A stretch of 64,000 nucleotides of DNA from Nymphaea colorata (Eukaryota; Streptophyta; Magnoliopsida; Nymphaeales; Nymphaeaceae). Location: contig NC_045147.1 of assembly GCF_008831285.2 (NCBI RefSeq), positions 3,932,001 through 3,996,000 on the forward strand, written 5' to 3'. Below, piece by piece: positions 12,001-23,499 of the stretch. The first letter of the stretch is position 1. Each line of letters begins with the position of its first letter. The notes under the pieces are model-generated. The model was not told where the DNA came from, searched no databases, and saw only the letters and a list, made by a program, of their open reading frames with translations. The translations under genes were made by a program, and so were the position numbers.

Positions 12001-13487
12001 ATGTGGACATTACTTATCGGACGTGACTGTTGCAGCTTCCCCCAATTTTGGTGTATTCTGCTGCAGGTGCTGTGCTTGGAGGTATGTCTCTGTGACTTCA
12101 TCTGAGACACTTTTGAGGTTTCTAAATTCTGCGTAGGTCTGAGCCTGCTTGTGGAAAGATGGCTTGGTTGTGGTTGGTCAAGTCCTTATTTTTTTAAGAG
12201 ATCTTCATTTCTTCAGAATTGGTGTGACTTTGTTTCAATTTGGTACCCTTCCCTTCTAGTGTTTGTCAATTCTCAAAAGAATTTGATTAGGAACTAATGA
12301 ACCCATGATGGGGAAATAGGACAGTTGGAAGTGAGCATACATGAAGGATGAAACAGATTACTCTAGAAAGTGAGGAAAAAAAAATGCATGTGATTGTCTA
12401 TCGGCTGTGCTGTTTCTGTTATCTAGATCAAAGAGCAGTTTGTTTTCGTTCGTCCATCTTGTGTTTATAGGTGATCGGTTATCCATCTAATAGATGCATA
12501 TCTTCTCTTTTATCTTTGTTGATTTTGGCCTCAGAAAATGTATTTTATAATGTGCTGTGCTTGTGGAAAAACTTTGCATTACCACACTAGGAACTTATTT
12601 GATGGCATTATTTTGACATTTGATGATTGTCACTTAACATCTAGTTAAAGGAACTCTATGAGGGCATGTAATATGAAAAAACTTAGGCTCGTTGAGATAT
12701 TTTTCTAGGACATAGATGCCATGGTTTCTGAAGGTCATGGCCACCCCATAAAAGGGAGTTTCGATTTTCAGATACCCTCAAAGAAACGGCATTGGCTGTG
12801 AATCCCTTCATATTCTGTTGTGGCAAAACCACAGATTAAATCACATGAAAAGTGAATACCTGCAAGATAAGGTGACATATCAATGCTTGATAAATTTAGA
12901 CATCTCGCAGTCTATAGGTCTTCATCATAATATTTGGCGGCAACATTTTTTATTTAGCTAGTATGTTATTGGGGAATACGAGGCAATAAGTAACTAGCAA
13001 GCAATTTGTTGCTTTAGTAATATATTAACTTGATGAAATTTTAGACTCCATGAGCTTATGGTTTATTGAGGAACAATTCAATTGAAAAAAATAAATTACT
13101 TGAATGATAAAGGACGATACAAGGGAGATGCTTATATAAATTTTAAATAGATGCCATTAACATCCTCGTCTTTGCCACCATCTGCAGCATGGTCCATTTA
13201 GCTTGTGCATTAGGAAAACTGGAAATGACATGACAATGATAGTAGACCCTCGCTCCTGTTGTTTCTGGTTGAATGAATTTTAAATTTGTAGAAAAGATAT
13301 CAGATCTCTTAGCAGCTTCTCAACTGATCACGCTGATGGGATTTCAGGATATGTGCTTCCTAGATTTGCACAATGTAGTGTGACATCGTACTACGCTGCA
13401 TCAAGTGCATCTCATTATACTATATCTCAGTTAACACGACGTGTTGAAGGAGTAGGATCTGGTACACAGCACGAAAAGCCAACATGA
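7439..13487 (+). CDS. Six-exon gene for a conserved small plant protein, probably membrane-associated, function unknown
   Basis: Exons are 7439-7564, 9723-9773, 10762-10813, 10986-11044, 12036-12081 and 13348-13487. They total 474 bases, all introns are GT-AG, phases agree, and the product is 157 residues. The start ATG has a good context (GCGCCATGG). The N-terminus holds a YEEKLRSGNLYH block and a CPRC pair at residues 31-34, perhaps a metal site. A glycine-rich stretch (AGSSAGGMLSAIHG) and a hydrophobic segment (LHLVLGLPPILVYSAAG) follow, then a YAASSASHY block near the C-terminus. I recall close relatives in many plants annotated only as uncharacterised or transmembrane proteins, so no reaction is assigned. 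Exons were placed by eye from splice signals and recalled family similarity. The small exons 2, 3 and 5 are the least certain, but the open, in-frame joining makes the model strong. Confidence 0.85.
7565..9722 (+). other. Intron 1 of the six-exon gene, with repeat debris
   Basis: A 2158-base GT-AG intron. It contains a TG/TA microsatellite (8955-9009) and, at about 8150-8250, a CCTAGCCGGACTAGGCGACTA-like patch typical of a dispersed plant repeat. No other gene was seen within it. The adjoining codons continue in phase 0 on both sides. Confidence 0.75.
8955..9009. repeat. Compound (TG)n(TA)n microsatellite
   Basis: About 11 TG units run directly into about 16 TA units inside intron 1. Likely to be length-variable. 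Confidence 0.95.
10213..10684. mobile_element. Non-autonomous hAT-type element (MITE) inside intron 2
   Basis: The two ends are inverted copies: CAATGTTGTA at the left and CAGTGTTGTA (reverse complement) at the right, each followed by GTATCGTA. The element is flanked by a perfect 8-bp direct repeat, ATTTAGAT, at 10205-10212 and 10685-10692. An 8-bp duplication and CA(G/A)TG ends are usual for hAT transposons. The 472-base interior has no coding sequence. Its outer parts are dense in the palindromic words CGATACGTATCG and GTATCGTA, so a transcript could fold strongly. It sits wholly in intron 2 (9774-10761) and does not touch the splice sites. Confidence 0.85.
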
Positions 13488-14400
13488 ATGCTTGCATATT
13501 CTTTGCCACAAATGGTCAGTAAGCTTCAATTTTGCCTTTTGAGTTTTGAAGTTTGTATCTAACAGTTATGTTGGTTTTTTCATAACATAAAAGTAACTCT
13601 TTTTGTAAATCAATATATTGGATCACAATATGATTCTTGGTAATGTAAACCATGATTTCATGGGTGATCTCACCGTTACTAATCAATTTGGAACTTTCCA
13701 GAACTAAATAGGTTGAGCAAGTTGCAAGCTGAATCGTATCTTTGGACATTCTATATGTGAGAAAAATCATCTTGTATGGGACATTATCTTTGCAAGCAAG
13801 GAGGGAGGGGATGAGGGTGTCAATAGCAACCGTTGCTAGTTGTTTGCTGTCATTAGCATTCTGATTAACCGGGTTAGCTATTGTCAAGCTAAACTAGGTT
13901 GCTATTGATTTCTGATAGCTAAGGCCCAATAGTTTTATGATTTCAACATATGTGCATACTTTCTATGAATACATGAACAGGTAGCCTCCTGATACTATTT
14001 CTGACGGCTTTTTATCTCAGATGTTGCATAGGAAATTTTGATATTTCATGCTTCTGGAAACTCATTAAAAGGTGGAGATAAAAAGTTTTTAGGTTAAACG
14101 CCACCTTGATTTAGAAGTTTGGTGGAGGCATTGATGTGTTGAGTTATCATAAATTAGATTTTTTTTTTTAAATGTATCACAGAGAAACAATTCATTGTGG
14201 CAATGCAGGACCTAAAGGACGTTATGATCATGCTTGTGAACTTTTGCCCAATCCTTTGGAAGTTCCAATCCGGTTTAAGAGGAGGGGTGGAAGAATAAAA
14301 TGAGGAAACCTTTTAGGTACAAAAATAGATATCAAGACCCTGATACCATTACTGGAGAAGATTATGTATGGGCATTGGGCGACCTTTTTCAAATAATAGT
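13488..14400 (+). other. 3' region of the six-exon gene and spacer
   Basis: This stretch presumably includes the 3' untranslated region of the six-exon gene; no poly(A) site could be fixed. At 14210-14301 there is a short exon-like block after a CAG, open in two frames, but it cannot be tied to the gene because exon 6 already ends in a stop. Confidence 0.4.
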
Positions 14401-14479
14401 TTCCTACTTATGTGGAAGGAGAAATCCAAAATTTTTTTGAACAAGCTATACTAATAGTTGAGTACTTTGTTACTGCTCT

Positions 14480-14760
14480 TAAGGAGCAATACCAGTACCA
14501 TACTGGTATGGGTACCGGCTGGGCACCAGGCTGGGCTGCCGGCGGGTACCCGATGCCTGGCCCAACTTGGGCCTGGGCCCAAAAAAAAGGGCACCGGGCT
14601 GCTCGGGCTTGGGTTTGAATGGTCGGCCCGGGCCCAGGCCCAGGTTTCGGGTGTCGGGCTGGCTGGCCGGACGCCCAGGCTTACTTGGATGCTGCTTGGG
14701 TATGTGTTTGATCATATCAGGTATGGTCAACGTACCCGGGTACGTATCTGGCATTTTTTG
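14480..14760. repeat. GC-rich low-complexity repeat of GGGCCC and GGTACC words
   Basis: The segment stands out from the A/T-rich background by repeated GGTACC, GGGCCC and CCCGGGC-like words. A shorter relative with CCGGTACCCGTATCGGCACC lies at 15730-15775. Such sequence is common dispersed repeat debris in plants. Open frames here on both strands come from composition, not from genes. No ends or target duplication were found. Confidence 0.6.
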
Positions 14761-15662
14761 GACTCGGTCAAAGTTGATCGATTCCAAAACTGTCTTTAAA
14801 TTAGGGCTTTTGTTTTTTTTTTTCTCAACTTTTAAACAACACGGGACCTTCGACTTTTGTCAAGCGTTATGTGTATTACCCACAACAACAGTGTATGTGG
14901 AGTTCTTCGGCGACGTTGGCTGCTCCGTCCACTGGTTTTCGGCAGTTTCCAGTGAGAGTCAATGTCTCCAACGAAGGGCGACACAGCTGTTGTTGTTCAG
15001 CGACTTCTCCATCGACTGATTTGGGCATTTTTTGTTGAAGCTTCACATTCAAGCTTTTTTTTTTTTTCGGTAGTCTCCTATTGTCCAGTAGTCTATCCAT
15101 TTACTTCCAGCGGCAGGATTAGAATTGTTTGCCCTTCTTCTATGACGTGCATCAACTATTCTTCTTTTTCTTCTTCGAAAATCATATTGTCTGCCCTTTC
15201 TCTTTTACATTTATATGCAACTATATTTTTTTTTTTCAAATAACCATGCATCCGTGCATGCTCCTGTGTTATTTCTATAACTGACCCATTGCATTTCAGC
15301 ATTTAGCACTTAGATTCTAGTTCCACAATGCTGAGTCGTTGTTCGTTTTTGACTGTCTAAGGGGCTGCTCAGTTGTTTGGTAGATGATTTTCCTCATTCC
15401 ATTGCAACTTTGCAATATATGCAGATGACTTTGAGATTGATGTATTTTGTCCATATGTTTAAAGTTTTTCATAGGTTTCTTAAACACACTCTGCAAGAGC
15501 TATTGGTATATATTTTCTGTTGTTGTTTACTTGTTTATGTTGATATATGTTTTCTATGTTGCTTACTTGTTTATGTTGATGTATATGTTCTATGTTGTTT
15601 ACTTGTCATAAATATTTTTATGTTGTTTACTTGTTTATCATTTCTTAGTAAGTTTTCTTTGT

Positions 15663-15711
<49 letters not shown>
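15663..15711. repeat. (TA)n(CA)n microsatellite
   Basis: A short TA run continues into about 18 CA units. Confidence 0.95.
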
Positions 15712-15714
<3 letters not shown>

Positions 15715-15837
15715 GTCATAAAATGGTTCGTACCCATACATGCACCGGTACCCGTATCGGCACCCGTACCTGTACCTATGTGACATAGTTGAGTACGAAC
15801 ATAGGTTTACAAGCATGCCAAACTTTTGAAGTGGGAT

Positions 15838-16840
15838 GACCTTGGTGAATCTGAAAAGTGCAAAAGGTCCGGACAAAGATTGATTTTAGAAATTAAAGGG
15901 GAGGTGACACTAGGGGTTATAGAGTGTTCTCTCGATTAGTAAAATTTGCATTTTAGCTGAAGCAGTTGTACAAGAGGAATGAGAGAGCTTGCTCAACAAA
16001 TAAGTGATTTGGGGGTATGAAAAGCCATAAGCTTAGTGAACCACGATTAGCAATTGGGCCATATCAGCGTCAACAAGTAACTATTATGGGGTTTCTACTT
16101 CAGAAATAGGTAGGCAAAGGACAGTATCCTACAGTTAGAAGCTTTGGGGGAAAAAAATCAAGTGGAAGGATGTTAGGGTCAATTAAATCATGTGAATTGA
16201 GTGGATGATGACATATGAGTGAGTATAAATGGTTTTCAAGGATGTCATGAATGTGATGAGATGGGAACGTTGGAATACCTGCTTCTGAGGGCAGTCTCAC
16301 AGTAGATGCTTGTCCTTCAAAAATTGTCTCTCTTCTCAAGAACTATTAGACTTAGCTCATTAGAGAAACTTTAAGTGGGCAGCAAAGTGGGACTTAAGGT
16401 TGAGGTCATGTCATGTAGAACATTTAAACCAGATATATTTGTCCCACGTGTACGCATTCATGACATCTTTGGAAACCATTTTTGCTATCACTCAAGTTGG
16501 TCACATGATTTAAATGTTTTTCACCTTGAGGGGGCTCATGTTGATCATTTTCTTGAAATGTCCTAGTTTCATACCTTCTACTTGTTTGATATTGAGTCCT
16601 CGTTTGTCTGTTGTTAGGCTACAATCTCACATAGTAGGCTGTTTTTTTTTTCTCCCAATGCTCATATAGCCAAATTGCTGATAAATTTGTATTGGCCCCA
16701 CATGAGTGGTCTTTCTCTATAGACCAAGCTCTCTCATTCCTCTCATACAACAATTTTAGCTTTAGCATGTAGCTTCTACTAAGAGATCAGAAAACATTGG
16801 ATGAGTTTCTAGTAGATCATGGCTTGCTCTGATACCAAGA
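15838..16840. repeat. Large imperfect inverted repeat, likely two opposed retroelement leaders
   Basis: Segments near 15950-16250 recur in reverse complement near 16450-16750. For example, the left GAGGAATGAGAGAGCTTG pairs with CAAGCTCTCTCATTCCTC on the right. The left AAATGGTTTTCAAGGATGTC pairs with GACATCTTTGGAAACCATTT. Matching positions sum to about 32.7 k, placing the centre near 16350. The right arm ends in CTTGCTCTGATACCA (16823-16837), whose reverse complement TGGTATCAGAGCAAG is the initiator-Met tRNA primer site typical of Copia elements. The left arm starts with a decayed version near 15840-15856. The central 200 bases match poorly. Confidence 0.6.
16823..16837 (-). other. Copia-type primer binding site (initiator Met tRNA)
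   Basis: On the minus strand the sequence reads TGGTATCAGAGCAAG. TGGTATCAGAGC is the standard primer-binding site just inside the 5' LTR of plant Copia elements. The adjacent would-be LTR (16838 and above) shows no clear CA end, so the LTR itself is not delimited. Confidence 0.65.
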
Positions 16841-16854
16841 GAGTATTTTTTATG

Positions 16855-16943
16855 TTTCATGGTGGACATAGGTTTGATAACAAGGAGTATCTTTTCTGTT
16901 TCATGGTGGACATAGGTTTGATAACAAGGAGCATCTTTTGGTG
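16855..16943. repeat. 44-bp tandem duplication
   Basis: A unit starting TTTCATGGTGGACATAGG and running to GGAG(T/C)ATCTTTT occurs at 16855 and again at 16899 with one or two differences. It lies right next to the primer binding site, in the presumed LTR. Confidence 0.85.
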
Positions 16944-16959
16944 GACGTTGGTTTAACCA

Positions 16960-19900
16960 CACAAACCAAATTCTTCTTCAATTGGATGGATTACTCTTTC
17001 CCTAGCTTTTGGCCCCTCAAGAGCTTATCCCTTTCCGGCGTTCTCTCTTTTTTATTGCAAATATAGCTGGTCTACGATAGAGGCGTTAGGGACCTGCTTT
17101 ATTAATTAATTTTGATTTTTCTTAGTCTTTTATCTCATTAAGGATTTGGCATATAATTGCTTTTCTTTCGCTCATTTTGATGTACGAATAATTAACTTGG
17201 TCGTTAAATCATTTCCACAATACACGCGTCAAGTTCATTTAACATCAGTCTAGCTGGTCTAATTTTTAACTTTTTACACTAAAATGTGCAATACATCCTC
17301 TTTCTTCTTATTTCAAATCAAAACGTGAAGACTTATTACATGAAAAGATTATGTAAGCGAATCATAATTGTTAAATTGTGAACATCTGATCTACTGACAT
17401 TGTAGTTGTCGTAAAGTGTGTTTATCAACGTCGGTTACAACTCCCAAGCAAAATTAACCATTTGACTTTGTGTGGTTGTGGTTTGTCTGGGATTTCCACT
17501 GAACCTTTCCAGCTTGTGGCGTCATGCTACTTGGGCCATTGAATCGTCGTTGTATTTGAAACGCTTTTTTGTTTAACCTACTAACTAGGTGGACGGAGCT
17601 CTTACTGGCCTTTTCCTATCGGGGGAAGAGTTCTTGCCCTTTCCCATGGTACTTGGTCTCTCTGTGAATAGAAAGCAGCAAATAGCATCTCTATTTCCTG
17701 CCGGCCATCTGTATCCTCTTTTCCCCTAACAAGCCCGATTGAACTGATGCTGATGTCGGTTGATGATTGAACAATCCCATCCATTCACGTCTCCAGGCGG
17801 AACCTTACCTGATTGTTCTCGAAGATGTCAAAATGGTTACCCAACCGCTGAGAAACTTTTACTTGGATATCCTGGTATACTTGGATGCTTGGTAGTACGT
17901 TCCAAGACATTCCGTTTCAAGTTCTAACCACGCGGGAATGATCAAAATGTGTTCGAACTTGTATTTTTGAGACGTTCCCTCTCAAGTTCTAGCTTCATGA
18001 ATCAAACATGGTTTTTTTTCCTCCTCAAGGGCCTGTCCCATTTCCCTCAGGTTACTTTGACGAAGGTGCCCCCGTTTCTTGGTCGCGTAATTTGTTAGAG
18101 AGAAGCCATCTGGGGAAACCTATATCAGACAACCTGTCTCATGCATGAATTGAACACTAACCAGGCGACCGGTGGTCCTGTTGGGTCTGAACTAATACAA
18201 TTTGTTTGAGCAAGTGAATACCAAGTATAAATTAGTCTATCGGTTTTAAAGAGATGTCGTCTCCGCCCTAGTCACAATGGCTTAAGTAATCAAGGACACC
18301 CATCCTTAAATTGAAATGTAGATAAGATGAGGGCACCTATCAGTTGGCCCAGTTGGCTAGACCCATCTTTTGAAACATCAAATCCCTTTAAGAGTATCGT
18401 TAGATTAAACTCGATTAAGTATGTCACTGGTTCTTCTAGCTCCATGAGTTTCCCCATTTGCTTAGTGCAAGCAATGAATCTCTGAATATTTTAGATATGT
18501 CGCACTAGATCCTGATGATATTCAACTTATGATAGGTATGGGGCACCACTCTATGGTCGACGTCCATCTCAGAGTTTTTTTTTTTTGCTATAAAGGGAGA
18601 TAAGAGTCTGATCCTGGTGAAAGTGTTCATTCTTGAAGACCATGTGAGACCTGTAAAGGGAATAAGAGTTTGATAATCGTTAAATGATCATTCTTCAGGA
18701 CAAATACTATATGTACCTTTCTCATTAATCTTAAAAAGACCTCGTTGCAGCTTGACCAATAATAAGATAGCTCTCATGACATCCTTTAATTATGGATGTG
18801 AATGGTTTGAGTGACATGCCGACCAACCTCTGTCCGAGTCCATTTAATGAGGCCTGACGAAGAAAAGTGGAACTGATCATTAACTGGGTTCAGATTCTGT
18901 TTGCTGTTTGACATGCAGATCCAGGATCTGAGTTTGAAAACTGACCTTTTATGCGGATAAATATATGATTATAAACTATTCAGACTCAATTGGCTCCAAA
19001 ACTCCATATCTTATGTCAAACCCAAACCTGAATCTGATGTAGAGTTCAGTTTAGCTTACAACCAATTTACCTTTGCTACTCTAAACATTAACAAAATCTA
19101 AAAAGAAAAAAGTTATTAAATATGCAAGATATTGTGGATATTGTTGAATGCAGGAATAGATGTTAAGATAAAGAGAAACGTATTCTTCAGGACATGAAGA
19201 CAAATAGGGACAAGGCTAGGCCCATCTGTCCTTTTCAAGCTTAGGAATGGATGCCTTTTTGTTTGGGAAAGCCATTAAAACAGTTAAATATCATGACGTA
19301 GACCAGAACCGTACTAATGGGACTTTTTTTCCGATCATATTTCACTTTTACTATATATGAGGCTAAACCACATGAAAGCTGTCCTCATAAATACCGTTTG
19401 ATAAGCACTTCCAACAAGGGCCTACAGTTGGTCATCATTTTCGGGGAAAGAAAGGAAGGGAAGAAATGCAAAATTATCGTTTTGAGTTGTAAAGCCTTAG
19501 GTATTAAAATACCGGCTAAGATATGGCAGGTATGGGTCACACTGGACTTGAGTTTCAAATGGACCAAAATAGCCAGATACTCCATTCCCGGAAAACTCAT
19601 GTTTTTCTTTTTCTTCTGATGAAGGAGCCTTTCAAGGTCCGACTTTAAAAAAATTTGTTCTTCGAGAGGTGTACCCCGTGTGAGCCCCAACCAATTATTT
19701 TTTCTGCCTCCTTGAACAACTTCGCGTATGTGGCCTGTGCATCCAATGCATGCAATGGGACTTTTCTTGCACATTACTTCTCTGAATACCTTTTTGGTAA
19801 TGTGATCATGATACACTGACTGGTCCTTTTTAGTTTTTCCCTGCTTGGTTTATGCAGATCATGAACATTTTCATCACCAGTCTCCGTTTCTCCTATCTAC

Positions 19901-22880
19901 TTTTCCCATTCTCAATAAGGAATTGTGAAAAGAAATGTTTTATTTGTAAAGCGCTTTCACAGGGTTGCCGAGCTTGTGAGGCTGGAGTAAGTTGCAATTG
20001 TCAAGAGCATATAGTTCTATGAGACTGTGATGTTTGTAGATCAGTATTCTGAGTTGGCAAATTTTCACCAAACAGAAGAAGAGTTCTAAAATGGGTTTTG
20101 TGCCTATAAATTTTCTTATCATGGAAAACAAAGGAGAAAGCCAGGGACGTTCACAGTTGTACGTGCTGGATGCCACTTGCAGTTCTGCAGGGTTCTTGAA
20201 CTCTGCAGTAGGCAACAGCAGAAAGATCTTTGTAAGCTAATAATGTTTAACTAATTGGGTAGGAGAGGGAGTGCTATCTGCAAGGTTCACGAACATACTT
20301 AGTTGCATCGCTTTCAAGTACTTGAATCAAATGTAAATATGACCAAGTTCATGAACTTGCACTCGTAGTTGTCAGAGTTCCTGAACTTGGTCGTGCTCCA
20401 TGAGATGCTTAGCTGTTCCTTAAATTTTGATAGGATGTGTCATATGCTGATAGGTACTGCTGTTGGCTCATAACCTCTCCATTATTGAATGAGAATAATT
20501 GACGCCCAATTGTCAATATACTTGACCTTCAAGGTGTTCAACTGTCAGCACACTTGATCCTCGAGTCTGGGTTTCTTGGAAATAATCATTCATTTCTTCT
20601 CTTCAAGAAAGGAAGGCAATTGACCGTTCACTAACTTCTTGGATCCTTATCTCGAGATAGCGTAGCAGCCAAAGTAACCTGCTGTTTGTGGTCACCACCG
20701 GACACTAACACTCACATCTCCATCTAGCACATGGTTTCAGAGGCTTTGTCAAGTTGGTTCATGGCCATCATAATTAATTTAGTTCCCTTCTATACAGAAA
20801 CTGTTGAATTAGGATCATTTTCAAAGTAGAAAAGGAGAACATTTAGTAGATTTACCACCTAGGACATAGAACTTCTGTAATTCGGAATTTGAAGGACCAC
20901 AATGCATGAGAAGTTATCAAGACTTTATGAAATTGTCATTTTAGTAACAAGATTTTGAGGGGTATATTCGTGGTTCCTATCAATCATATAGTATGTCTAA
21001 GACTCTGGGTGACTTTATCTGAATTTCTTTGAGCCGTTTGATTAAGATGGCTGGTGTGTTACCAAATAGTTATTCTAAAAGCAACAAATGTGAGCTTCCA
21101 GTCTGACTTTTCAAGGCATTATCGAACTAACTCGCAATAGTTCTTGTATTCTTATTGCCATACATGGTCAATTTCTCGTATCCACGCCTATATGGAATCT
21201 TTGTTTCTGATTTATATATGACATGTTGTGCATGTCCAAAAGGCCTATAATCAATATACATATATGTCTTTTTAATGTCTAGATCTTTATGTAACGGCGG
21301 TACTCTAAAAATTAACGAAATGGATGATGTTGATGGCATTTCGATTTGCTAACTGAAAGCAGTCAACAGCTAGAACTATTATCAACTGATCACAGTGGTA
21401 GTAATTAAATGTTGGTTTTCCTAGTTCTCACATTCTACTGATGAAGGTAGACTTAAAAAGACACAGAGAATAAGAGAGAGAATAGTCGCGCTGGCATTTG
21501 GCGTTGCTAACCAAAAATACCTTTTGGCTTTGATGTGCACTGAAGTCATAACGGCTCACATCACATACGATTTGCTTAAGCTATGATGTGTTGCTTTTAG
21601 CGACCAAACAACCAGCGGCTCTTCTTTATAAAATCAGGTTGAAGCCAAGTGTTTTCGAGCAGATATGCCACAATAACTATGGACATGATTCAATTAAGTT
21701 AAAGACAAAGCGTGCTATTTGAGGTGTCTGGGTTTGTCTCTAACCTTCTCTTCTTGGGAGCTCTCTCTTTCTCTATTTCTATGCATATATATGTGCGTGT
21801 GTGTGTGCATGCGCAGCTGCAGCTGCAGCTGCGTATGTGTGTTAATGAACATGATTTGTTTGGCACGTGTGGCGATGAGGACGTGAGGGACGTGGATTAC
21901 TTATGAAGGTCATGTTCAGATTGGCAGCCCCACCTAAAAGGAGAAGGCTCTCATTGGTAAGCTAGCATGAGATGCGGTTTGCTATAATGACTCCTCTGTC
22001 TTTTGGAGTTGGCCGAATCTGACAGTTTGTTGGTCCCCTCCCTCGCCCTGTGTGCGTGTTTGTGTCTTTTCCCCAAGCGGGCAATCTTTTTGCTCCTTAC
22101 TCCAATGCTTTTCAGTAGAAAGTAGTTGTGAAGGGCAACAGCATGTCATGCAGTATGCATGAATTGTGTCTGCAACCCCTCAATTTCATGCCCCCTCTCC
22201 CCTTTCTTGCCATTGTCACCCCTTTTACCGCTCGTGCTTTACTTTCCTCATAATCACCAAATTCGGTATCTCCAGCCGCAAATTTCCGAGTTCACCAACC
22301 TTCTCATGATTCCAAGCACAATCCCATGGATAAGTACCATGTGTGACTGTGAGGTGTATATCTAAGATTATGCGTACTTTTTGTTTTAAGGGCAATTTTT
22401 TTTATTTAAATTCTAAGGATGAGCCTCATGTTTCTGGAAGGGGCTAGAGTTTTTTGGCTCACAACTGCCAATTTCTCTTCTCCTTTTTGTGCCAATGAAG
22501 TCTTTTGTGTGAACACAAGTGATCCGCATTTTCTCAAGGTGAATATTCTTTCATACAGAAAGAATTAGCCCTTGGATATTAGTACATGTACTAGGCGTGG
22601 GTAGGATTTTGTTATGTATTAGGAAGCCATGCATTTTGGAGGTGTGGAACAGGTGGGCAAAGAAAACTTCTTTCTCATCCAACGCCACCGTGGTTCTATT
22701 CAAATTATGTTTCCCTTCTTTCAATATCAACACTCTTTGTTTGCTATAGACCATAACCTCTACGTTAGAAGTTTCTAAATTTCAATGGTCATGACATTGG
22801 ATCTATACATGTCCAGGTTGCCGTCCCTAACCCGAGAAATATAATTACTGTGTTTAAGTTTCGGGTAGGCAGCAGCACCC
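16960..22880. other. Non-coding spacer, no gene recognised
   Basis: I found no exon series, RNA gene or complete element in this stretch. Open frames are short and have no recognisable motif. It contains a short (GT)n/GCAGCT-rich patch at about 21790-21830. Confidence 0.5.
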
Positions 22881-22884
22881 AGAG

Positions 22885-23491
22885 TAAGGCTGCACCACTA
22901 GTCAAGCTAACTCGGGCTGGACTCGAACTTGTTCATAAAAAGTAGGCTCGAGATCAACTTGCTTATAAATGAGCTGAGCTTGAGTATAAATTTATGTTCA
23001 AAATGTTAAATGAGTCGAGTTCGAGTCAAACTCGCCTCATTTAAGCTCGGCTCTGCCCAACTACGTAAATATGTAAATGAATGAGAGGTGTTCTGTTGCC
23101 AAGTTTTTCTTTAGAGGATATTTGGATGCAGAATATGTGTGTTCTTTCTTTGGATTTTATTTTAGATGATCATTAATTCAAAATTGAATTAGCTAAAAGA
23201 AACTAGTTAAATGATTAGCAAGATAAACAAGTTAAAACAAGCGAGACAGGTTCAGTTAATAGAAACGAGTTAAGTGAGACAAGCTCAAGCTGACGCTGTA
23301 TCGCCAAATCAAGCTCGAGCCTGTTTGAGACAGGTTCAGTTAATAGAAACGAGTTAAGCGAGACAAGCACAAGCTCGACGCTGTATCGCCAAATCAAGCT
23401 CGAGCCTGTTTTATGGAGCTTAACACGAGTTTGAATGGAGCTGGAGCTCGAGTTTTTTTGAGTGCTCAACTCATCTCCATGTGCAGCCCTG
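22885..23491. mobile_element. Decayed GAGCTCG-rich non-autonomous element, probably hAT type
   Basis: The left end reads TAAGGCTGCAC and the right end, in reverse complement, CAGGGCTGCAC: 9 of 11 bases agree and both lie at the outer edge of a GAGCTCGAG/CTCGAACT-rich interior. CAGGGCTGCAC-like ends on such interiors are familiar from a dispersed hAT-type family in plants. The flanks ACCCAGAG and GTCCAGGG match at 5 of 8 positions and all three differences are transitions, as expected for an old 8-bp target duplication. There is no coding sequence. An internal 85-bp unit is duplicated in tandem. Confidence 0.6.
23242..23411. repeat. 85-bp tandem duplication
   Basis: A unit beginning GAGACAGGTTCAGTTAATAG occurs at 23242 and 23327 and is nearly identical in both copies, differing by only a few bases. 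It is much fresher than the ends of the element that contains it, which suggests a later local duplication. Confidence 0.92.
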
Positions 23492-23499
23492 GTCCAGGG

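Noticed and set aside
14567-15019. 150-codon frame and overlapping frames on both strands in GC-rich DNA
   Set aside because: Produced by GGGCCC/GGTACC low complexity; no domain and no splice context.
14480-15790. Possible transposon bounded by GGTACC-rich ends
   Set aside because: Words are similar, but the inverted match is short and no target duplication was found.
19385-19816. 143-codon minus-strand frame
   Set aside because: No motif, A/T-rich background, no neighbouring exon signals.
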